A stretch of DNA of 64,000 nt from Halorussus ruber (GTDB lineage: Archaea; Halobacteriota; Halobacteria; Halobacteriales; Haladaptataceae): positions 62,001-126,000 of the forward strand of contig NZ_SBIT01000009.1 in NCBI RefSeq assembly GCF_004765785.1, written 5' to 3'. This document shows, piece by piece, positions 6,994 to 16,000 of this stretch. The position numbers and the translations under genes are program-made. Under the pieces are notes generated by a model. The model made no database searches. It saw nothing but the letters and a program-made list of their open reading frames with translations, and was not told the origin of the DNA. Numbering within the stretch: position 1 is the stretch's first letter; every line of letters begins with the position of its first letter.

Positions 6994-9900
6994 CTATGTC
7001 GAGTCGGACCGCAGACGGGCCAGCAACGCCGCCGCCAGCAGCGCGACCACGGCAACCCCCGCGCCGAATCCGGGCACGTCCGGCGCACTCGGCCCGTCGC
7101 TCGCGCCGTCACCCGACTTCGAGACCTCCAGCGTGGCCGACCGATTCCCGACTTTCGCGGTGTAGGTCCCCGCCGCATCGACCGCGCGAACGAATCGCAC
7201 CCGCTTCGTCTCGCCAGCGGGCACCTCGACCACCTTCGTCGCAACCTGCTTGCCGAACAGCGTCAGCGCGACCTCGCGCTCGGCCGCCGCGGTCCCCGTA
7301 TTCTCGACCGTCGCGGTAATCTCGACCGTCTCGCCCGCCGCGATACTGGACTCGTTCAGCGCCACGTCGGCGACCGAGAGTTTTCCGGCCTCCTCGGCGA
7401 CCGTCACGTTGCCGACCGACTCGCCCGCGAGTTCGAGGCGGTGAGTCCCCGGCGAGAGCGTCGCGTTGACCGTAACCTGCTTCGTTTCGCCCGCGGGAAC
7501 AGTCACGCTCCTCGCGGCGACCTCCTCGCCGTCCGCGCGGAGCGCCGCGGTGAACCCGGCGGGCGAGTCGCCCTCGTTTTCGAGCGTGGCCGTCGCCGAG
7601 ACGGGGTCGCCGGGCGCGACCTGCTTCGCGGCGAGCCCGGCGTCCGCGACCGTCACCGACCGCTCGGCCCCGACCGCGATGGGCGAGAGCGCGTCGGCCT
7701 CGACCCGGAGGAGAACCGTCTCGCCGCGCGAGGCGACCGTGAGATTCGTGCGTTCCCACGCCCCGCCGGACTCGCCGCCGGTGCGCTGGTACGCCGTCAG
7801 GTCCGCTGGCGCGAGGCCCGCCTCGTCGAGCCGGGACTTCCCGATTGCGACCTCGTAGGTCACGCCCGAGACCTGCCGGGGTTTGACGTACTTCCCGGCG
7901 ACCGACAGCGACCCGAGGGTCACGTCTGCCGGGACCGAGTCGAGGGAGGCCCCGGCGGGCCGGGCGGTCTCGACCACGAAGTGAGCGTTGTCACGCTTCA
8001 GGTCCACGCCGACCGACCGGAACTCGACGCCCGTCTCCTCGGCGACTGCGCTGGCGGGGAGCGAGGACTGAATCGTCTCGTCGGCCCGGCCGTTGCGAAC
8101 GTCCACGAGTCCGGCGTTCGGCCCGGTCTTCTCGGGGTCGGCATCGACCGGCGGCGGGCCGACGCTCGCTCCGCCGCCACCGCCTCCACTACTGCCGCCG
8201 CCGGAGTGGGCGCGTTCGTCGGGGTCGACCCGCACCTGCACCGTCGCGTTGTCGGTGTTGTTTCCGAAGTCTACGACCGTCACGGTGACGTTGTAGGTGC
8301 CCGGCGAGTCGAAGGCGTGTTCGACCGTCGCGTTCTCGGTGGTCTCCTCGGGCGTCCCGTCGCCGTCGAAGTCCCAGCGGTACGCCGTGACGGTACTCTG
8401 GCCGTCGCTGGCGTCGCTCGCGTCGAAGGTGAGTTCGTCGCCCTCCTCGGTCCGGTTGGATTCGACCGAGAGCGCGGCGTCCGGCGGGGTCTCGTCCTCG
8501 GGGAAGACCCGAACTGTCGCGTTCGCGCTGTCGGTGTTGCCGCCGGTATCGACGACTGTGACGGTGGCGTCGAAGGTACCCGTCGAACCGTAGGCGTAGC
8601 GGGTCGTCGGGTCGTCGGTCCGGTCCTCGATTTGGTCGTCGCCGTCGAAGTCCCAGCGGTACTCCGCGACTCGCCGCTCGTCGGCGGAGTCGCCCGCGTC
8701 GAAGGTGACGTTCGCGCCCGCGGCGACTCTGTTCACGCTGGCGGACAGGTCAGCCTCCGGTGCGGTCGTGTCGGGCGCTCGGACCCGGACCTCGGTCGTC
8801 TCGGTGACGTTGTTGCCGCCCTCGTCCACGACGGTCAGCGTGACGGTGTAGGTCCGGTTGTCGCCGAAGGTGTGGGCCACGCGCTCGCCAGTCGCCGTCG
8901 TGTTATCGCCGAACGACCAGCGGTACTCCGCGATTCCGGTGTCGTCGGTCGAGTTCGTCGCGTCGAAGACGACGCGCTGGCCCTCGACCGGAATCTCGGG
9001 CGAGGAGACCCGAATCGCGGCTTCCGGCGGGTCGTCCGCGCCGACCGAGACGCTCCGGGTCGCGGTGGCGTTCTGCCCGCCGTCGTCCACGACGGTCAGC
9101 GCGACTTCGTACTCTCCGGCCTCCTCGAAGGTGTAGGAGGTCGTCGGGTCGCTGGTCTCGCGCTCGGCCTCGCCGTCGCCGTCGAGGTCCCAGCGGTAGG
9201 CCGAGATTGCCACGTCGTCCGAGGAGTTACTCGCGTCGAGCGTGACCGGGAAGCCCTGCGTGGGCGAGTCGCCGACGCGGAACGCGGCCTCCGGCGGGTC
9301 GTCGGGTTCGACGCTGACGCTGGCCCGCGCCCGGTCGGCGTTCCCACCCCCGTCCACGACCGTCACGGTGGCGTTGTAGGTCCCCGGTTCGGCGTACTCG
9401 TAAGCGACAGTCGGGTCGTTGGTGGTGGTGCGCTCGGCCTCCCCGTCGCCGTCGAAGTCCCAGCGGTACTCCGCGATGCCGCGGTTGTCCGAGGAGGAAC
9501 TCGCGTCGAACGAGACGGAGTGGCCCGCGACGCCGTCTCCGGCGGAGAGACCGGCGTTCGGCGGGTCCTCGTCGGGGCCGCAGTAGCCGGTCCGAATCGT
9601 GACGGGGTCGGTCATGTCGAGGCCGACCGCGCTCGGGTCGCCGACGCTCCCGGTCAGGAACTGCCACGCTCGGGTGTCTCCGTCGCGGTTCACGGGGCTA
9701 TCGTAGAGGGCGGCCCGCTCGTCGAACGCGGGCGAGATGGTGAGTTCGGTGCCGTCGCGGTCGAGACCGCGGAAGACCGCCCCGTCGGTCCGGTCGCCGT
9801 ACCACGACCAGTCGATGCGGTCGCGCGAGAAGCGGTCGTCCTGGTTCGGGTAGTCGTCGTCCATCACTATCCAGTCGCCGCCGCCGGGCAGACCGCTGAA

Positions 9901-10275
9901 TCGGAAGGTGGCGGCGCTTCCGTCGCCCTCGTCGCCGCCGAGCGTGTTGTGGACTATCATCAGGCTCACGCCGTTCGGGCCGTCGTAGAGGAAGAGTCGG
10001 CTGGTGTCGGCTCGCGTGAGGTGACCGGGCATGTACGAGCTGTAGGTGTAGCGCTCGCCCCCGTCGCTGTTCTCGATGTTGCGGTAGTCGTAGAACGCGG
10101 CGGCGTCCTCGCCGCCCGAGAGCGGCGAGACCTCGAAGCAACGGTTGCCTTGCTCCACGACGAAGGTGTGTTCGGCGGCCGTGGCGGTGCCTCCGGAGGG
10201 CGAGAGGGGGACGGCCGACGCGACGACCAAGAGGGCGATACCGACGATAGCGAGTCGTGTTGGTGTCCGAGTCAT
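6994..10275 (-). CDS. PKD-repeat surface protein with PGF-CTERM anchor
   Basis: This is a 1093-aa secreted protein with an amino-terminal signal peptide. Residues about 33-235 form a domain with paired cysteines (RCFEV near the start, TGYCG at the end) that is shared with the larger paralogue at 13057-17406. Five PKD domains follow (about 240-680), each with a YRWDFDGDG or YRWSF core and a TVTVVD strand. Next come a Gly/Ser linker, a domain resembling the PGF-pre-PGF region, and two CARDB-like repeats (VADAGL, VADVAL). The end is PGFGAG, a hydrophobic helix and Arg residues: the PGF-CTERM signal cut by archaeosortase ArtA and replaced by a lipid. It probably stands on the S-layer in adhesion or ligand binding; the ligand is unknown. 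Confidence 0.92.
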   Translation of the reverse strand: MTRTPTRLAIVGIALLVVASAVPLSPSGGTATAAEHTFVVEQGNRCFEVSPLSGGEDAAAFYDYRNIENSDGGERYTYSSYMPGHLTRADTSRLFLYDGPNGVSLMIVHNTLGGDEGDGSAATFRFSGLPGGGDWIVMDDDYPNQDDRFSRDRIDWSWYGDRTDGAVFRGLDRDGTELTISPAFDERAALYDSPVNRDGDTRAWQFLTGSVGDPSAVGLDMTDPVTIRTGYCGPDEDPPNAGLSAGDGVAGHSVSFDASSSSDNRGIAEYRWDFDGDGEAERTTTNDPTVAYEYAEPGTYNATVTVVDGGGNADRARASVSVEPDDPPEAAFRVGDSPTQGFPVTLDASNSSDDVAISAYRWDLDGDGEAERETSDPTTSYTFEEAGEYEVALTVVDDGGQNATATRSVSVGADDPPEAAIRVSSPEIPVEGQRVVFDATNSTDDTGIAEYRWSFGDNTTATGERVAHTFGDNRTYTVTLTVVDEGGNNVTETTEVRVRAPDTTAPEADLSASVNRVAAGANVTFDAGDSADERRVAEYRWDFDGDDQIEDRTDDPTTRYAYGSTGTFDATVTVVDTGGNTDSANATVRVFPEDETPPDAALSVESNRTEEGDELTFDASDASDGQSTVTAYRWDFDGDGTPEETTENATVEHAFDSPGTYNVTVTVVDFGNNTDNATVQVRVDPDERAHSGGGSSGGGGGGASVGPPPVDADPEKTGPNAGLVDVRNGRADETIQSSLPASAVAEETGVEFRSVGVDLKRDNAHFVVETARPAGASLDSVPADVTLGSLSVAGKYVKPRQVSGVTYEVAIGKSRLDEAGLAPADLTAYQRTGGESGGAWERTNLTVASRGETVLLRVEADALSPIAVGAERSVTVADAGLAAKQVAPGDPVSATATLENEGDSPAGFTAALRADGEEVAARSVTVPAGETKQVTVNATLSPGTHRLELAGESVGNVTVAEEAGKLSVADVALNESSIAAGETVEITATVENTGTAAAEREVALTLFGKQVATKVVEVPAGETKRVRFVRAVDAAGTYTAKVGNRSATLEVSKSGDGASDGPSAPDVPGFGAGVAVVALLAAALLARLRSDST

Positions 10276-11013
10276 GCTGAAATCTATCAGAGGGCGAGGT
10301 CACCGGGCGATTCGACGCCGCGCCCGGCCTCCTCGTGCGGTTCGACCGCCAGCGGGCGGGCGGCTTGCCCGGAATTTTCCGCGAGACGGCCTTTGTTATA
10401 CGTCGTCTGTCGGGGGATAGTCCGCGCCGGACGCTCGGCGTCGTCGCCGCTTAATCGCCGACAGTTCCGGCTTAGGCCGGTGGTTGGCGGCAGCAGGCGA
10501 CGCAGAGAGAACGAAACAGTCGGAATCGTCGCCGGAGCGAGCGGGAGGGAAGCGGGAAATCGCCAGTCAAAGAGCAATTAAAACCTTTTCTAAGTAAATG
10601 ATATTTTATTCTTAGGAAATGTTTTCAATTCCAAAGCGAGTGTCTCGCCGGAACCGGCGAAACGCTCGCGGCCGAGAAAGGTGACGGCCGGTCGGTCAGA
10701 CCACGGGGTGCGCTCGGCTGAAAATCCACCGGGATGCGCTCGACTGAGCAACCGCGAGCGAACGCTCGACGGAACAGACCAACAGCGAACGCTCGGCTAA
10801 CCAACCGCCGGGTGGGATGAAGGGGCCGCCCGGTCGCGCAACGCTTGGTCGCTGAGGGACCGCTATCCGCGACGGGCGGTGCTGAGAGGAGCGGATATGT
10901 CCCTCAGCGACCGCGACCGGGCGGGGGGCTTCAAAAAGACACCACGACACCGATTCTGCTGTTCGCGGGGTAGTTCTGCTTTCCCGCGCTGGCAGTTCAC
11001 CAAAACACGCGAA
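10276..11013. other. Intergenic region: AT tract, iterons and F3 repeat
   Basis: This 738-base gap contains an AT-rich tract (10575-10632), then four loosely repeated 25-30-bp units built on gcgaacgctcggctNaNcaacc (about 10705-10810), then the palindromic F3 copy (10811-10936). The first 40 bases are the upstream region of the PKD gene. No coding frame here has normal composition. Confidence 0.6.
10811..10936 (+). repeat. F3 palindromic repeat, copy a
   Basis: It starts ggtgggatgaagggg and ends gggggcttc. GGTCGCTGAGGGAC (10847-10860) pairs perfectly with 10899-10912. Inside it, TATCCGC (10864-10870) pairs with GCGGATA (10891-10897). A third outer arm, CCGCCCGGTCGCG (10826-10838), pairs with 10912-10924. 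Other copies are at 11630, 34681, 41327 and 47797. Confidence 0.8.
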
Positions 11014-11502
11014 TCACTCGTCCTCCTCGCCGTCCCAGTAGTCAACGTCGTCCTCACGCCGATAGTACCCCTCCACCGAACGCTCCTCGCGCCCGCCCGG
11101 AGGAGACCCGGCGAAAACCCCAACCTTGCCCGAATCGGGGTAGACCGTCACGTCCGGCTCCTCCATCGTGGAGACCGCGAGATACGACAGCGGCGCGTCC
11201 GAGTCGTTGACGACGCGGTGGCCGCCCGACTCGTCGGCGGGGAGCGCCACGTAGTCGCCCGCCGCCAGCGAGACCGTCTCGCCGTCGAGTCGGAGCGACC
11301 CGGACCCCGAGCGCACGAAGATGGCCTCCTCGTTCCCGGCGTGGTAGTGGTAGGGCCACGAGCGCTTTCCCGGCGGAATCTCGTAGAGACTGCACCCGAG
11401 TTTCTCGCTGTTTGCGGCCTCGCCGAGTTGCTTGCGCTTGAAGTGGGTCTCTCCTCGTTCGAGTTCGGACCAGTCGAGGTCGTCGGCGTTTACTTTGCTC
11501 AT
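11014..11502 (-). CDS. Cupin-domain protein
   Basis: This is a 162-aa cytoplasmic protein with a single cupin barrel. The metal motif HYHAGNEEAIFVRSGSG (histidines and glutamate of HxHx4Ex6G) is around residues 52-68, and the second motif GGHRVVNDSD with its histidine follows. Family members include metal-dependent isomerases, dioxygenases and sugar-binding proteins; nothing visible decides between them. The ATG ending at 11502 is chosen because upstream codons enter a TATA-like region (ctgttattt, about 30 bases before) consistent with leaderless transcription. The gene is bracketed by two inverted copies of the F3 palindromic repeat (10811-10936 and 11630-11765). Confidence 0.88.
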   Translation of the reverse strand: MSKVNADDLDWSELERGETHFKRKQLGEAANSEKLGCSLYEIPPGKRSWPYHYHAGNEEAIFVRSGSGSLRLDGETVSLAAGDYVALPADESGGHRVVNDSDAPLSYLAVSTMEEPDVTVYPDSGKVGVFAGSPPGGREERSVEGYYRREDDVDYWDGEEDE

Positions 11503-11931
11503 GGCGAGATTCACGGACTCCGGGGAAATAACAGTTTGCCGAGGTTTTTCTCGAAGGACCCTGACTACGCAGGTAGAGATAGAAAGCCCTCGGGCTTGGG
11601 ACCGCAGGAACCAACAGGACAGTCGAGGTTTTGAAAGCCCTCGCGCGGTTCGCGGTCGCTCAGCGACATATCGCGGACCTCTCCGCACAGCCCGGTCCGC
11701 GATAGGGGTCGCTGAGACGACCACGGGCCGAACGGCCCGCGAACCCCGCTCGCCCTTTCATTCCACCAGGACCGCACTTGATCCACCGGCCGAAATCTGT
11801 CGGCTGGTCCACCGGTCGAGTTCGGTCGGCGGTCAGGCCACGCTGTCACTCGACTTCCGAAGAAAGTCCCACGTCACTCGCTCGCACCCCTGCAAAAAGC
11901 ACTTCACCGGTCGCTCTGTACGCTCGGAGCG
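11503..11931. other. Intergenic region between divergent genes: F3 repeat and iterons
   Basis: This 429-base gap holds the F3 copy (11630-11765), preceded by a short gaaagccctcgggctt hairpin (11581-11597). It is followed by two or three units carrying tccaccgg (reverse complement of the GGTGGA iteron) at about 11766-11835. The last 40 bases lead into the nucleoside phosphorylase gene. Confidence 0.6.
11630..11765 (-). repeat. F3 palindromic repeat, copy b (inverted)
   Basis: It reads gaaagccc ... ccctttcattcc on the plus strand, the reverse of copy a. The central stem TATCGCGGACC (11669-11679) pairs perfectly with GGTCCGCGATA (11694-11704). Outer arms are ggtcgctcagcgac and gtcgctgagacgacc, with one bulged base. 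Confidence 0.8.
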
Positions 11932-12708
11932 ATGCCCTTCCCGAACCGTCCGGAGAAGCACGATGCGGAACCGCTCGTCACGCCCGAGAAGCACACCGAG
12001 TACCGACAGTCTCAGACCGAGGGCGACGTAGCGGAACCTCCGGAGGCGGTCGTCATCTGCTACAGCAGCGGGCTGATGGACTACCTCACCGAGTCCTACG
12101 AGGGCGAGGTCGTGGACCACTACTACGGCGAACTCTTCCTGTTCGCCGACACCGACTACGAAGTCGGCGTCCTCGGCCACTTCGGCATCGGTGCGCCCAC
12201 CACCGCGATGCTGATGGACGAACTCGTCGCCGACGGCGTCGAGGCCTTCCTCTCCATCGGGTTCGCGGGGTGCTTGGACGACGACATCGAGATGAGCGAG
12301 TTCATCGTCTGCGAGAAGGCCATCCGCGACGAGGGCGTCTCGCACCACTACGTCGAGTCCGAGAAGTACGCCCACGCCAGCGAGGCGCTGACCGACCACA
12401 CCACCGAGGAGCTTCGAGCGCGCGACCAGTCGTACCACGTCGGCCCGTCGTGGACCACCGACGCCATCTATCAGGAGACGAAAGCCGAAATCGAGGCCTA
12501 CGCCGACGAGGGCGTCCTCACCGTCGAGATGGAGGCCGCCGCCGTCTTCGCCGTCGCCGACCACCGCGGCGTCGATGCGGCCTCGATGTTCGTCGTCAGC
12601 GACTATCTCGGCCTCTCGGACTGGGACCCCAAGTTCCACTTGACCGCCGAGGACATGCGACTGCTCGGCGACACCGCCAAGGAGATTCTGGCGAGCTACG
12701 TGGACTGA
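11932..12708 (+). CDS. Nucleoside phosphorylase (uridine phosphorylase-like)
   Basis: This 258-aa enzyme belongs to the PNP/UDP phosphorylase superfamily, which cleaves nucleosides with phosphate to a base and ribose 1-phosphate. Seen in the sequence are a phosphate-binding glycine region (GHFGIGAPTTAMLMDEL), the SIGFAGCL segment that normally lies beside the base site, and the diagnostic VEMEAAAVFAVA motif with the ribose-binding Met-Glu pair. The length is normal for the family. Substrate preference (uridine, purine nucleoside or 5'-methylthioadenosine) cannot be settled from motifs. In haloarchaea such enzymes feed a nucleoside-degradation pathway through ribose 1-phosphate. It is transcribed away from the cupin gene. 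Confidence 0.9.
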   Translation: MPFPNRPEKHDAEPLVTPEKHTEYRQSQTEGDVAEPPEAVVICYSSGLMDYLTESYEGEVVDHYYGELFLFADTDYEVGVLGHFGIGAPTTAMLMDELVADGVEAFLSIGFAGCLDDDIEMSEFIVCEKAIRDEGVSHHYVESEKYAHASEALTDHTTEELRARDQSYHVGPSWTTDAIYQETKAEIEAYADEGVLTVEMEAAAVFAVADHRGVDAASMFVVSDYLGLSDWDPKFHLTAEDMRLLGDTAKEILASYVD

Positions 12709-12754
12709 CCCTCTTCGCCCCCTCGTCCGACTCGTCAGACTCCTCCGAGTTTTC

Positions 12755-12958
12755 TCACTCCTCTAACTCCTCCAGTTCCTCCAACTCCTCGATTCTCGCT
12801 TGACTCCAGACGACCCAGAGAACCGCCGTGAAGATGAGGAGCATCCCCAGAATCGACGTGAACGGTTCGGGCAACAGGAAGAGGACGGCCCCGGTGAACA
12901 GGAGAACGGACACCGAGAAGAACCGAAAGAGTCGCCGAATCGGGTGGTCTGGTCGCAT
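12755..12958 (-). CDS. Small two-helix membrane protein
   Basis: This 67-aa protein has two hydrophobic helices (residues about 12-28 and 33-50) joined by a short PEPF turn. An acidic tail follows, made of repeated EEL units (nine-base period in the DNA), which could extend as a helix in the cytoplasm. The ATG ending at 12958 (MRPDH) is preferred over one 42 bases upstream, because the upstream segment is cysteine-containing and atypical. It is convergent with the nucleoside phosphorylase, with a 46-base gap. Function is unknown; small membrane proteins of this kind are common and poorly studied in haloarchaea. Confidence 0.7.
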   Translation of the reverse strand: MRPDHPIRRLFRFFSVSVLLFTGAVLFLLPEPFTSILGMLLIFTAVLWVVWSQARIEELEELEELEE

Positions 12959-13056
12959 GAATCCCAATAACTTCAGACACGGGCAAAACGATTGTCCCAA
13001 TTCGAGACCCGACGCCGCAAAAAAGAGGTTCTATCTGATTCGCTCGATGCTGTCGG

Positions 13057-16000
13057 TCAGCGTCGCCGGAGCGCGACCAGCGCGGCCGCCAGGAGCGCGA
13101 CCAGCGTCACGCCGACGCCGAATCCGGGGACGGGGCCGTCGCTCGGCGCGGTCGTGGTCTGGGTGCTGGTTTCGCCTCCGGACTCGTCGGCCGCGGTCGT
13201 CTCGGACTGGACGACGACCGAGGCCGTCGAGTCGCCGACGCCGACTTCGTAGGTGCCGCCGGAGTCGAAGGTGCGCGAGAAGGAGAGTTCCTTCGTCGCG
13301 TCCGCTTCGACCGAGACCGTCTTGGTGGCGACCGCCTCGCCGCCGACCGTGAGGACGACCTCGTGGGTGCCGTCGGCACGTCCAGTGTTCTCGACGGTCA
13401 CGGTGACGGTCACCGACTGGCCGGGTTCGACCCGCTGGCTCCCGACCGAGACGTCGGCGACGCTCGTGGCGGGTCGATTCAGGCCGACCGCATAGGTGCC
13501 GTCCGAGACGTTCGCGCCGAACCGGAAGGCGTCGTCGGTCGCTTCGACCTGCGAGGTCTCGACGGCGGTCCACGTCCCGTTGTCGCTGCGGAACAGCGTC
13601 ACGTCGTCGGCGGTCGCGTCGGCCGCGCCGAGGCGACTCTTCGAGACCGTGAACGTCGCGCGGTCAGCGCCGGAGACCGTCAGGTACGAGAGCGCGGCGA
13701 AGCCGTCCTCCTCGACCGTCGGGGCCGCGACGCTTTCGGGCGCGGCGTCGGTCACGTCGATCGCGGGGTCGGAACTGCTCGCGGCGTGGAGCGTCACGGT
13801 GCCGACGCGGCCGTCGGTCCCGTTCAGCGGCGCGGAGATCGTCTCGTCGGTCTCGTCGCCGGAGTTACCGTCGTTCTGGTTACCGGGGTCGGCGGGACTC
13901 GCGGCCGGGATGCCGCCGCTCGCGGTTTCGTCGTTGTCGTCGTCTTCGAAGCCACCTTCACCGGGGTTCGAGTTGTCGCCGTCGTCGGAGTCACCGTCAC
14001 CGTCACCATCGCCGCCGGAATTGCCGGAATCGGCGGCAGTGACGGTAATCGTCTTCGTCACGACGTTCTCGTACCCTGCTCGGTCGCGCAGGACCAGCGT
14101 AATCGTCTTCTTGCCGGACTCCTCGAAGGAGGTGGTCCACGTCTGGCCGTCGGGGCCGGAGATGTCGCCTGCCTTCCAGCAGATGTGGGCCAGCGTGCCG
14201 GGAGCCTCGTTGAAGTCGGTCGCCTCGAAGGTGACGTTCTCGCCGACTTCGACCGTCGTGGCGGACGCGGTGATTGCCGCGTCGGGCACGACTTTCTTCA
14301 GGGTGTACTCGACCGTCGCGGTGTCGGTCTGACCCGAGTCGTCCACGACCGTCACGGTCGCCTCGTAGGTGCCGGGTTCGTCGAACAGCGTGTAGGGCTT
14401 GAGCGAGGAGACCGGGTCGCTCTCGGCCCACTCGACTTCCCCGTCGCTGTCGAAGTCCCAGCGGTAGGCCACGATGTCCCCGTCGTCGGTCGAGGCCGAG
14501 GCGTCGAACGGGTAGAACAACTGGCTCATCGACCCGGAGTCGGGCGCGGTCAGTCTCGCCGTCGGCGGCTCGTCGCCGGACGGGTCGTCGGACTGCTCGC
14601 GCACCGTCACCGATTCGGTCGCGGTGTCGGTCTGGCCCGACTCGTCCACGACCGTCACGGCGACCTGCTGGGTTCCCGTCTCCGAGAACGAGTGAGTCAG
14701 GGTCGCGCTCTCTCCGGTCTCCTCGGGGTCGCCGTCGTCGTCGAGGTCCCACTCGTAGGTGAGGCCGTCACCGTCGGGGTCCGAGGAGGCCGAGGCGTCG
14801 AAGGAAATCTCCTCGCCGGGTGCGACCGTGGTCGGGTCCGCGGTCAGCGCGGCGGTCGGGGGCATCTCGCCGTCCTCGATTTGGGTCGGCGTCGGACTCG
14901 TCGCGGTGGACGCGCCGTAGCCGAAGTTCGAGAAGTCGGTCTCCCAGACGAGGTTGGCGTCGTCGCCGTCGGGCATCCACGTGACGGTGAACGTGTCGCG
15001 GCCCGACTCGAACGTCGTCGGGGGCGTCGCCGAGGCGTCACCTGCGGTGAACGCGCTGGCCCCCGTCATCGCCGCACCGTTGGGGTTCTCGTAGCCGAAC
15101 GTCACCTCGTAGGTGCCGTTCGAGACTTTCCGGGCGTCCACGACGAAGGTGCTGACCGTCTCGGGGCGTACCTCCGCGAGTTGGGCGTCGTAGTCGGGAT
15201 TCTCGCCGGTCAGGGCGGCCTCGGAATCCGAGGCGTTCTCGTAGGCCGCGGCCGACTGGACGACCGGACCCCAGACGCCCTCGTCGGGTGCCGAGAGGAG
15301 GGTCGTGCCGGAGATGTCCCCGTCGAAGGTGTGCGTTTCAGTCTGCACGCCCTGCTGGGTGAAGTACGTCGTCGTCAGCGTGACCTCGGCGAAGTCGCCC
15401 GTGACCTCGAGTGCGGTCGCGTTGACGAACTCGATGTTCTCCGAGGTCAACTCGGACACCGAGATTCGCGTCGTGGCGGTGTCGGTGTTTCCGGCCGCGT
15501 CTTCGACTTTCACCGCGACTTGGCGGGGACCCGGTTCGGCGTAAGTCGTCGAGGTCTGAGGACCGTCGGTGGTCGTCTCGAACTCGCCGTCGGCGTCGAG
15601 GTCCCAGTGGTAGGCCGCGATTGCCTCGTTGTCCTCGGAGGCGTTGGCCTTGAAGACGAATTTCGTCGTATCGACGCTACCGAACGAGGGGAGCGCCGTC
15701 AGCGCGGCGTCAGGGTCGGTGGTGTCCGAGCCGTCGCCGATTTCGCTGGCGGGCGGAGTGCTGGCGGTGACTGTTGACTGGTCGAACTTGCTCCGGTTGA
15801 GCGTCCACGCCGCCCGCTCGTCGCCGCTCTCGGGCGTCCACGTCGCGGTGACGGCGTGGTCGCCCGACTCGAAGGTCGTCGGGGCGTCCCCGGCAACGTT
15901 GGCCGAGAAGGTGCTGTTGGACATGTTCAGGACCTCCTCGTTGGGGTTGGTGTACGCGAACGTCACGTCGTAGGTGCCGTCGCCGGTCTCCTCGACGTTC

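Noticed and set aside
6547-10581. A 1344-codon frame opposite the PKD gene
   Set aside because: It mirrors the minus-strand PKD gene, with Arg/Gly/Val-rich composition typical of antisense reading in GC-rich DNA, and has no domain.
10811-11765. Insertion sequence
   Set aside because: No transposase frame lies in or near the F3 copies; they are called palindromic repeats only.
13363-14332. Plus-strand frames that look Ser/Thr-rich inside the PKD gene
   Set aside because: Their composition follows from the reverse complement of Asp/Val/Thr codons in the real gene.
13363-15777. An 804-codon frame opposite the large PKD gene
   Set aside because: It is rich in Arg, Gly and Val, lacks any motif, and lies antisense to a well-supported gene with a signal peptide and PGF-CTERM.
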